Assembly (NCBI RefSeq): GCF_001949145.1
Contig: NW_019091544.1
Span: 156,479 to 220,478 of the forward strand
Reading direction: 5' to 3'
Source: Acanthaster planci
Lineage: Eukaryota > Echinodermata > Asteroidea > Valvatida > Acanthasteridae
Length of the DNA: 64,000 nucleotides
The notes beneath the pieces were generated by a model. That model worked only from the letters and a program-made list of their open reading frames with translations, did not search any database and was not told the DNA's origin. The first letter of the stretch is position 1. Each line of letters opens with the position of its first letter. A program made the position numbers and the translations under genes. Shown here in pieces: positions 51,968-61,399 of the stretch.

Positions 51968-53526
51968 ATGTCTCTTCCACCATGCAAAGCTTCAAATTGT
52001 GCTTAAATGTACTCAAATTAATTATTGCTACTTCTCAAGAAAGAATTGGTGCAACAGAAGCCAGGGTATGCCAGGTTTTTTAATTTGGCGTAAATGGGTG
52101 CATGTCTTACAGACAGTACAATGCTGGTTTCATCAAACAACTGTTACGGTGATAAAGTAATAATTACTTCAAATTGATTTCATCACTTAAATTAAAGTTA
52201 CTTTATAATCAAAACAAATAACTTCATCAATCAAAGCTGTGTTTAGAAAAGAGGCTTTTAAATGTGATAACTGCCAAAAACAGTACTGCAAGAAAACAGT
52301 ACAGTATAAATTTATCAAAGTTTTCTATTTGAACGAACTGTTACAAGGCTGATTTAAATTTTTTTCATAATTACCCACCATGCTGACACATCTTTTCTAA
52401 TTTTGTTGCTCTCAAAAGGTTCCATCAATGTTTATGTTAATACTCGATTCTTAAGTTAATACTTAATACTACATAGAAATTGCCTCTCGTAATACACAAT
52501 CGTTAATACCTGATTTTTCTTTTAAATGAATAAAAATATCATTGGATGTTGTATGTTGTAAAGTATACTTTTATAATGATACAAAGAAATGTTTTATATA
52601 TCTAAATTTATATTTAGAATTTAAATTTGCACATTAAGAACATCATTTGTACTCTTGAAAGATTTCTTTTGGAATAGAACCTAGATTTTTGTGCAAAAAA
52701 ATTATTCATCATTTTATAATGGTTATGAAGAACTCAAAAATCGTTATTGCATGGTATCTTATATTAAACTTCACTTCAAGAACAAACTATGAGAGAATCA
52801 ATATATGTACATGTATCATACTCCGTTTCTGTTACTTGGGGCAAAGTAGCCTCCCCATTTTAGTTCACTGAAAATTAAGTTTGTGACCATTATTTGAAAT
52901 TCACTCGTAAAAAAACATGAAAAGGAGTGGGACTGCATAGAAACTCAGCAACCTTTTTTAAAAACTGTTTCAGAAGTACATGTATCAATATTCCAATTAA
53001 AATAAAATGAAGGGAAGACACACCCTTTGGATCAACTGCATTGGCCAGCACTCTTATCTGTTTTCCTGTCTTCCGTAGTTTTCAGAAGCCATTGCAGCAT
53101 CTTAAAGCCACACAGCATGTCTAGCAACTATCTTCCTCAGCTTCCACACAAATCATTCATTGCTGTGAATCAGAGCATCTTCGCTGTTTTTAACAAACAC
53201 CCTCACAAGGTATACCTGTTTTTCAGCCTGAGGTAGCTGATGATCTTCATTCCAGTAAGAAAACTTCATTTTGTGACTATGAACAAAATATCAGAAAAGA
53301 ACCAGATCAACTTTTAAGACAATACTTCCAACTTCAGTTGCATGACAGGTTATGTGCCATTGAACATTTCTACATCAATCTCTTGCAGCCTTCCACTTTG
53401 CACACAATTAAAACCAGCTCTTCAATCTGGGCCAATAGTTCCAATGCAATTTAAATAGTCCTTTTCAAAGTTTGAAATACATTGTAATTACAGTGAAAAA
53501 GGTCCAGGAATCAAATGTAAACTAAC
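51968..53526. other. Non-coding stretch between the HS1BP3-like gene and the minus-strand exon
   Basis: Very AT-rich. A plus-strand segment at 53083-53210 has splice-like edges (CTTCCGTAG and CAAG|GTATAC) but no convincing protein. I see no further exon of the minus-strand gene. Confidence 0.35.
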
Positions 53527-53656
53527 CATGTCAATATCTCTGGTCCATACAGCCTGACACCTGCCCTTGCATATTGGACATGGTCTCTTTCAGGTATATC
53601 CACTGCATTCCTCACAATTTGGATTGAAATGACTATGATGCCAACTAGCATGGCAG
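53527..53656 (-). CDS. Single internal exon of an unidentified membrane protein
   Basis: On the minus strand, a 130-nt open exon lies between a good acceptor (TTTGTTTTTCCATAATGTAG) and a good donor (ACATG|GTTAGT). It encodes AAMLVGIIVISIQIVRNAVD followed by IPERDHVQYARAGVRLYGPE and ILTW. The first 13-15 residues are a likely membrane segment, followed by a charged and then aromatic stretch. Codon choice and lack of stops fit a real exon. I do not recognise the family. Upstream exons (higher coordinates) may be lost in the gap at 54198-54630 or lie further right. The gene runs towards the HS1BP3-like gene, so the two would be convergent. Confidence 0.5.
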
Positions 53657-56600
53657 CTACATTATGGAAAAACAAACGGAATAATGATTGCAAATGTAAC
53701 AGAGAAAAATGGCACGCTATGGGGAATTAGCAAAACAACAAAAACTCTAACTAAACCAAGAATCTTTAAAGGAAAAGTCGCAGGAAACTGAATTAATAAA
53801 GACTCAGACACCAATATTTGACTCCAAAAAAGGGACAAAAAAATAATTCATTAATGAAAAAGTACAGGAAAAATGCAAAAAAAACTAAAAGGACTCAAGG
53901 ACTAAAAACACCCAAAGGCTTAGATTTTCAAAGACTTAAAACCAAAACCCAAACCCAACACAGGGCATAAAATGGACCTTATGAGTTTACACTCGGACTG
54001 CAATCACTGACTTCTAGCAGAATAGGGCTCAAGTAGAAAAACCACACTCCAGTTAGGAGGAACAATACATAGGTACATGTGAAGGTGACTGGTCTCTGCT
54101 TATCTGCTACATTGAATGTGACCAGACCATGTGGTAACTCTAGGGTGCACCACTACAAATAAATTCCCATAGACAGCAGTGATAAATCCACATACTTNNN
54201 NNNNNNNNNNNNNNNNNNNNNNNNNNNNNNNNNNNNNNNNNNNNNNNNNNNNNNNNNNNNNNNNNNNNNNNNNNNNNNNNNNNNNNNNNNNNNNNNNNNN
54301 NNNNNNNNNNNNNNNNNNNNNNNNNNNNNNNNNNNNNNNNNNNNNNNNNNNNNNNNNNNNNNNNNNNNNNNNNNNNNNNNNNNNNNNNNNNNNNNNNNNN
54401 NNNNNNNNNNNNNNNNNNNNNNNNNNNNNNNNNNNNNNNNNNNNNNNNNNNNNNNNNNNNNNNNNNNNNNNNNNNNNNNNNNNNNNNNNNNNNNNNNNNN
54501 NNNNNNNNNNNNNNNNNNNNNNNNNNNNNNNNNNNNNNNNNNNNNNNNNNNNNNNNNNNNNNNNNNNNNNNNNNNNNNNNNNNNNNNNNNNNNNNNNNNN
54601 NNNNNNNNNNNNNNNNNNNNNNNNNNNNNNCCCTCCTTGGCAAAATGGCTCAAAAAGTGCCACTTTCAAACCCGATTGCATCCAAATTGCTCAGAATTGG
54701 AAGCCCCGAGTCTGGCCCAGAGGTCCAGTCTCATATTTCTTCAATTCCTCAGTTCCATGGCTCTCAGGACCCTCTAATATAGAATATTTTGAGTCTATAA
54801 CTTTTATTAATGAGCTCTGCGGACATATTTCTGGCCTAATTACGAGGGTGCACCCTCTATATGGGGGAACCTAGGGCTTAAACAAATAAACAGGGGGGCA
54901 CACTACAAGAAAAAAATCAAGAACTCTAAACTAAAGTTAAACATTTTTAAAGGGGAACTACTTCTATGTAAAAACGTGTAATTAATAACAAACATATCTG
55001 GCTTTGTCACAAAAACAAAATAAGACGACATATTCCAGCAGTGCTACCATCAAGTTTAAAATACAGAATGTAATGGTAGCAATTATTGCTGCTCTGGATA
55101 GCCTAAAAATAGGCAGTTTCTGCAAATAGAAGTCTTTGTCACCAGAACTCTTTGATCAATAGATTCCAACAAGCGGTGAAAAATATCCCCAACACTTACT
55201 TGTTGGGAAAAGATTTTAACCGAAAGCCTTTGGCAGGGTAATAGTTGAAATAATTCTCTGATTGACTTACAAGTTACATGATTTGGATTAAAATTTTTAT
55301 GAATCCATACTGTTACTAAAGAAGTGGGGCAAGGTGGCTCCCAAAATTTGGTACCAACTTTGGGAATTAGAATTTTAGCGTGAAATAAAATGACCTCAGG
55401 TGGGTAGAATTCCCCTCTGATTTGAATACCATAGGATTTTCTCCAGTTCGAGGAATGTTTGATTGCCCATTCTCCATGATCTTACATCATCACTTGGGCC
55501 ATAATGTTCCTGTTTGTTGAAGTCTGGCCTATTGCATCTACCATTTCTCCTGTTTGCATTCCTGACTGCATCCTGGAGTGGAAATTCATGTGACGTGCCC
55601 AAGGCTTCCCGTGCTGAAATCTTTGCATGAAAAGAGTCAAAAGCACCAATTTAAATTATGGTGGCTCTGGATTTAGCTACAAAGGTTAAGCTAGTTTCTC
55701 TTGTACCACATCAGCTAGCTGACACTGTAACCTGAGAGACATAAATCATTAGCATACACGTAGTAAGCAGCCAGTCATCAGTTCCAGTCCAACAGGGGAG
55801 GCACATTTGGTTTTTCTTTACAGAGGGAAAGCCTAAAGCCCCTCTACAGCAAAGCAGCCAAACTTGAAATTTTGACATTTTACAATTATATAATTTTCTT
55901 TGGTTACTGACAGTCGCCATTTCTGTTCATGTCAGAAGTTTCAATGGGACCACGAAATGTACCTGTATTACACAGTTTAAAAGTACTGACCATTTCTTCA
56001 TTTATGGCAAATACCCCATGTCCATGTCTATGAACATCAATGGTGCTTTACATGTAACGGCAAAATGCTGTAATTATTCTTATGTTTGTGAGTCTCTTTG
56101 AAAAAAAGAATTTGTAGCACGGTCTTCACGGTCAATGTACAGAATTTATCTTAGGATAAACTATTTCTACCATGAGCAAGATGTATGCATATGTGACAAC
56201 AGTGTGGCAACAGAAGGTAAATATTTTCAAGATGTATTTTTACGTTGGGGAAATTTTAATTATATATAACGGGTTTTGCCGTTACTTAAAATCATTAATG
56301 ATTTTGAAACAACCAAGATATTTACTGACGAAATTTGAACAAAAAAAATAATAAATATCCTCCTGTGGTCACACAAGTTGATTTGACACTTTAAAACCTG
56401 ATTCTTTATAAAAACAGCAGCAACTTAAGTAAACTAGAACGCCATTTTTCGAGTTGAGCCAACCCTTGGCCCCAAACTCTGGACCAACTCCTCTGTACAG
56501 TAGACTGGCCCTGTTAAACACGTCTTGCCCATAGTGGGCCTATGTGAAGGACTCCAAGACTTGACGGCTAAACCAACCCCATAACCATGAACATTCCTTT

Positions 56601-57054
56601 CATGTCTTCATCAAAAGGGTGTAGGCCTCCTTACTGTTTTGGTAAATTAATGTAGGGCGTTTATAAAAACAACAAAAGTCTGCAAGGAATTCATCCTGAG
56701 ACGACTTTGTCACGAGAGCGGCACTAACATGACTGAGTTTGCTAGTCTTCCCTTCCTGTACTATTTTATCTGCGACGCAAAATTGATACAGCGCCCTCAA
56801 GAGGTATGTTCGCAGCGTCGCTTTATTCACGAGAATCAGACCTGGTTTTGGCGGCTTGCATTAAGGCGTCATTTTTACCCGATTTTGAGGTATTTCGATT
56901 TCCTGCTGTAGGTCCAGGTAATATCGTTTGTCGTTTAGGTCGTGGAGGATGAAATACGTTTTGTTTGACTCCATAGTTTGAGGCGTACATGTAGATGTGT
57001 AATTTACGCTGTGGATGTCATGCAATGATGCATGGCTGCTGCCAGACATGCCCA
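53657..57054. other. Non-coding stretch around the second gap
   Basis: No further exon is supported. Several minus-strand open frames (55396-55602, 55711-55920, 56600-56830) lack splice signals I can trust. Sequence on both sides of the gap carries AGGGTGCACC motifs, so the gap probably sits in a repeat. A CG-richer patch near 56700-56860 could be a promoter, but nothing confirms it. Confidence 0.35.
54198..54630. other. Assembly gap (433 N)
   Basis: A run of 433 undetermined bases; ORFs across it are artefacts. Confidence 0.99.
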
Positions 57055-57757
57055 AAGTGTGTTTTGATTGTGCAACTTATCGTTCCATAACAGCTATTTG
57101 TGCAACCAAATTTCATATATGCCTTCTTGGTGAAGTTAGGTGTCAGATGGGGAGGTTTATCTAGCTTGTATCATCATTAAAGTGGTGAAATTCGTCAGCA
57201 TTTGCCCATGCACACTACAGAAAATCAACATACATGTATACTCCCAATAATTGTCAGCTGCGTGATAGCTTGAATCAATCGCAACACATCCCCTGTCTTT
57301 TCTTTTTGTTTTCCTGACACCATCCAAAAGAAAGCTAAGATATTATTGGTCATTGGAATGGAAGTGAATTGGACCAACTACAGTGTGGCTTTCATCTGGG
57401 TGACAGGAAAACAAAAGGAAAAGATAGGAACTGTTTTTCGATTGGTCAAGCTATCACACAGCTGAAAGTTATTGAGACTACGTGATGCTGATTTTCTGTA
57501 GTGTGGATGTACCCCTAGAACTGTAGGGTCCGATGTCTGCCTTGCTTCGTGCGAGTGGGGGGATGTCGGACCCCACAGTTCTGGGGTTAGTGAGCAGGGG
57601 CAAAATTCTCAAGAATATCATAATTTTAATGAGAATGTAAGGTGAATAAACTGTCCCATCTGACATTTAACGTCACCAAGAAGGCATGTATGAAATTTGG
57701 TTGCACAGATAGCTGTGATGGAGGGTAAGTTGGCACAATCAAAACAGCCAAAAAGTG
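57055..57757. mobile_element. ~700-bp imperfect palindrome (foldback element) centred near 57361
   Basis: The left arm (about 57055-57345) and right arm (about 57378-57757) are inverted copies. Matching landmarks from outside to centre are: TTTTGATTGTGCAACTTA with its complement near 57730; ACCAAATTTCATATATGCCT with AGGCATGTATGAAATTTGGT; GATTTTCTGTAGTGT (57489-57503) with its complement in the left arm; AAGCTATCAC with GTGATAGCTT; and TTTTGTTTTCCTG with CAGGAAAACAAAA. The centre is TTGGTC...GACCAA with almost no spacer. There are no coding frames of note. The right arm is longer because of a separate insertion (57507-57597). The likely origin is a foldback or MITE-type DNA element. The arms are diverged, so it is not a recent inversion. 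Confidence 0.85.
57507..57597. mobile_element. ~90-bp palindromic element inserted in one arm of the foldback element
   Basis: The sequence CCCCTAGAACTGTAGGGTCC then GATGTC is inverted as GATGTCGGACCCCACAGTTCTGGGG, with a ~24-base middle (CTTGCTTCGTGCGAG). It interrupts the right arm exactly where the left arm continues unbroken from GTAGTGTG into GGGCAAA. TA dinucleotides flank the CCCC/GGGG ends, compatible with a TA target duplication. It is therefore a later, nested insertion. Confidence 0.7.
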
Positions 57758-58715
57758 TTTGTGGGAGTTTTACACAGCTATGAAGAGGCTTGTAAGTTGT
57801 ATAAATTTTACATTTATGGAAGTAATGCATGGCCATGATGCATGATCAGATGATGCTTGTAGATTAGCTCAGGTTGGACGACGTCTTCATTACATTACAA
57901 CAAACATCTAAGAATTAAAGGCTTCCTAAGATAAACAGGTGTGAAGGTACATGTGGTTAATTATTCTTTGACGTTCGATGTTCAATGTTGAACGAGTAAC
58001 TTATATTCAACGTTGAATAAGTAACCGTTGACATTCAGGATGCACATTCTTAAAAGATATGGAATGTAAACGGGACAAAAAAACAAACTGTGCCAACTAC
58101 ATTTTAGGGCATTTTTGACCACAAAAAAAAACCCATGCCCTAGGTTGCCAGGAGTTGTCGTTGATTGAAAACAATGACATCAGATTCAATCTCAAGGTGG
58201 AGCATGGGATTAGGATTTTTTATTTTGATTTGAGAAAAGTGTGGTGTGATGCATTCACTTTCCCACTCTGGTTTGCAGAAGAGCTCCACTGACAAGACTT
58301 TCGTCAAATCTGTGGAAAACTGCCTTTACCTTGGTTGAAATGCAGGCCAAGGTGTTGCTAAAGTGCACAGAAGCACTTTGAAAAAAGAAGTCGAGAATCG
58401 GGGCATGGGATGTTATTTCAGTTAACTGAAACAGTTTTGACGGAATGGCTAGTATATAAAAACTAACCTTTATTTTTCCTCTAACATTTCTAATAATTAC
58501 ATGTACACTGCCGTAAAAACCATAATAAACATTTCAGGGACCGTTTGACCCCCAAAACCTGTTGCCCCTGGTTCCCTCTGTGGGAGAGAGTTGTTAGTGT
58601 ATACATCATTGTGAAATGGCACGTACAGTGTAAATTGGGTACATGTGAATGGATGTGCATGGTGGAAGAGTTTTTTTCACTTTTGCACTCCATTGCTTTC
58701 AGGGAGGTGTGTCCT

Positions 58716-59013
58716 GAATTTCAAATGGTTACTTGTTCAACATTCGAATTTCAAATGGTTACTTATTCAATATTCGAATTTCAAATGGTTACTTATTCAA
58801 TATTCGAATTTCAAATGGTTACTTGTTCTACATTCAAATTTCAAATGGTTACTTGTTCATTATTCGAATTTCAAATGGTTACTTATTCAATATTCGAATT
58901 TCAAATGGTTACTTGTTCAAAATTCGAATTTCAAATGGTTACTTATTCAACATACGAATTCAAATGGTTACTCATTCAACATTCGAATTTCAAATGGTTA
59001 CTTGTTCAACATT
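58716..59013. repeat. 30-bp minisatellite, about ten copies
   Basis: The unit is GAATTTCAAATGGTTACTTA followed by TTCAATATTC. Copies start at 58716, 58746, 58776, 58806, 58836, 58866, 58896, 58926, 58956 and 58985. The ninth is 29 bp (one T lost, giving GAATTCAAATGG). Differences are mostly at the TTATTCAATA/TTGTTCAACA positions. Because 30 is a multiple of three and no phase contains a stop, all three forward frames stay open across it. Confidence 0.95.
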
Positions 59014-59926
59014 TAACATCAAGCGAGGAACTAACTTCACATCGGTCTAAGATAGTTCCATTTTTTACAACAATTTTTTTTGCACATTTTTACCTGACAC
59101 AGGTAGCTGAAATATTTTTCACATGTTCCTCATGTCCAGAACTCTGAATTCCTAGGTCCCTTGGTGATGTACGCGTATTTGTAGAAAATACATAACTCCA
59201 CACTCCTGCGGTAGTCATCCCGCATGAACTGCATAGCAACAGATATTCTCCTTGTACGCATGCATGTTAGGGCTGTAGGTGTACACGACATGCTTGTCAC
59301 ACATGCCAGTGCACCACGTAGTTCCGTGTTCATGTATTTACATGTAAAGTGGGTCGGGCATATGATGAAGTTAGTGGTTTTGGGTCCTCACTTTTCTTAA
59401 TTATGCCTCAGTGCAGAACAGTGTCATCGACTTCGTTCAATAATTTGTGGCAGTTGTGAAATCAGCACCTTCGAAAAAGCGGGGCTAGGGTCTACAGCCC
59501 TGCCACGCGTGGATAGGAGAGTATCAGTTGCTATGTATGCCCTCTCCTGAATGACTCTCAGCTGTGTAAATGTTGGTCTAGGAAAAAGGTGACAAATACA
59601 TGTATTAAAAACAAGATTTTTGTTTGTATGACAATTGACAAATTAAACAAGGATCCAAGTTGTCAACTTCTATAGTTGTTAGCGGTGTTTATGTGGAATT
59701 CAGTTTTATTTTGGAGCAGAAAATACACAAAAATGAAAATAATTCATGTGAAAGTATTTATTGTAACATTGTGGTTCTCCCTCACAACTCAAGGTTTTTA
59801 TCTAATTTTGTGTCTTTAAAACCTTTACATTTTGTTTTCTGCTTTAACCAGATATATATTTTTGGGAGGGAGAATCATTGGACAGAAACAGGTCAGCAGT
59901 TGGAGTGGTAAATCCAGCCAGTCAGA
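59014..59926. other. Sequence upstream of the integrase-like gene
   Basis: No coding sequence is supported. A splice acceptor TTTCTGCTTTAACCAG lies about 75 bases before the ATG at 59927, so this end is probably an intron followed by the 5' UTR part of the first coding exon. Confidence 0.4.
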
Positions 59927-61067
59927 ATGGAGGCAGAAACTCGGGTTGAGACTACTGTAGACACAGAAACTGTAGAGGACTCACCACGGCTCATACCAAA
60001 ATCTTTGACAACCATTCGAACAAAACAACCAGCTGCCAGCCCCCAGGTTTCCGAAACCATGATTGTTTCAGTGGAAGGAAATGGAGAACAACCTCAAATG
60101 GAAGTTACCACCGAAATTATTGAAACTTTATCGGAAGCAATTCCTTCTGCCTTGAGTAAAACAAACACTGCAGAATCGGAGAGTGGAATTCCCTGTCAGA
60201 CAATTTTGGAGGTTTTTGAGGTTGACAACACGGAAACGACAGTGTCTGAGAATGAGGAGCAGGTTGCCGTGACGATGGCTCATACATTGCCAGCTGAGAA
60301 TACAGAACTTGTACAACATGAAGAGGATGAGGAGAGAAGACGTCTGTTTTGGTTGAAGATTAAAACGGTTATGGAAAGCAAAAACTCAGACATCATTTTA
60401 GCTGAGAAGGTGGAGAGGATTAAGAAGGTTTTGCAGAAAGAAGGAAAAGAAGTTGATGAACCTTCACGATTTATGTTCTACATTCGACAGAGGCAGTTTT
60501 CACTAAAAGTAGCGCCAGAGCTTGGGTGGCATGAAGAAGTTGTTTGTGAACCAACGAGAGAAGAGGTTTGTGTAGACAAGCAGAAAAATAACAAAAAACA
60601 ATACAAAAAAGACCTAACCAAATGGGGTAAACCAAAATAGAGGAGGACCTGTGCTATTTGTTTCCAGGCTATGCACACATAACATTTTAGGGTTAATTTT
60701 TGGAGCGGTTCCCCCATATTTACCATTATTTATAGTGAGTTTGTAGGTCAAACAAGTTTTCTTTACCAGGTTAATCCCCCCCCCCGTATTTTAACAAAAA
60801 TATGTTAACAAACGTGGTCATCACTTGTGTCTACTTTAACCATTTGCAGTACATGTATTTGTTGTACAGCACACATCCATATTTCTTACATGTATGCATA
60901 ATAATTACCCAAATGAACAGTTTGATAATTTCCCTCAGGATACCTCAGATGATTCGTTGCTTGGCAACTGGAGGCGAGTAGCAGCTGCTGAGGAAATCTA
61001 TGACATTGTCAAGGAAATCCACGAACAGAATGTGCCTCATAAAAACTACAGAAATACCTATGTCGAT
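59927..61067 (+). CDS. Integrase-derived (KRBA2/Ginger-like) protein, first two coding exons
   Basis: Exon 1 is 59927-60626 (ATG in strong context AGAATGG; donor TGGG|GTAAAC). Exon 2 is 60949-61067 (acceptor GATACCTCAG; donor GTCGAT|GTAAGT). Joining them gives 273 continuous codons and bypasses the TAG at 60638. Residues 1-135 are Thr/Glu-rich and disordered. Residues 137-195 (RRRLFWLKIK...SKNSDIILAEKVERIKKVLQ...FMFYIRQRQFSLKV) resemble the N-terminal domain of KRAB-A-domain-containing-2-like and Ginger integrase proteins. Exon 2 carries AAEEIYDIVKEIHEQ then NVPHKNY, with His258 and His264 as in the H2C2 zinc finger before an integrase core. The CxxC half and DDE core would be in later exons, which I cannot find before the LINE at 61.4 kb. 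Family assignment is from pattern memory. Host gene versus transposon ORF is open; the introns favour a host gene or an intron-bearing Ginger element. Confidence 0.55.
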
Positions 61068-61252
61068 GTAAGTATGTTTTGAGGTGACTTCAAAGTGACG
61101 TGACTTCACAGTTTTCTTTAATACATTGTATATCAACAGACTTTTCTTTCAACTCAAATTCCAAACTTAAGATCAAAGGAAGTTTGCAAATCGCAGAAAA
61201 TATTAAAGGAAAGGAAATGATTCAGTAACAGCAATAAATCACTAAATGTGCA

Positions 61253-61333
61253 CTTATTCCACATGTACATGTGCACTTACATGTATTATATACATGTATA
61301 CTTATTATATACATGTACATGTGCACTTATTAT
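61253..61333. repeat. Local ACATGT/TATATACATG repeat cluster
   Basis: Several overlapping ACATGTACATGTGCACTT and ATTATATACATGTA copies lie within 80 bases. It is a small satellite-like patch between the integrase-like exon and the LINE. Confidence 0.6.
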
Positions 61334-61399
61334 TGAAGCCTAGATGCTTTGGAAGTAATAAAGCTAAAAAATTGGTGCGAGTTTCTGCCGTAATTCTGG

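Noticed and set aside
53083-53210. Plus-strand segment with splice-like edges (CTTCCGTAG ... CAAG|GTATAC)
   Set aside because: The one open frame shows no domain or coding character, and the two other frames contain stops. Likely chance.
54100-54874. Several 160-230-codon ORFs across N bases
   Set aside because: They exist only because the 433-N gap has no stop codons.
58545-59147. 200-codon ORF with a 10-residue repeat as a possible repetitive protein
   Set aside because: The open frame is produced by a 30-bp minisatellite lacking stops in any phase, and a 29-bp copy breaks the phase.
60618-60640. TAG at 60638 as the true end of the integrase-like protein
   Set aside because: A donor at 60627 joined to an acceptor ending at 60948 keeps the frame and brings in the H-x5-H zinc-finger half. 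Splicing explains the data better, although unspliced termination cannot be excluded.
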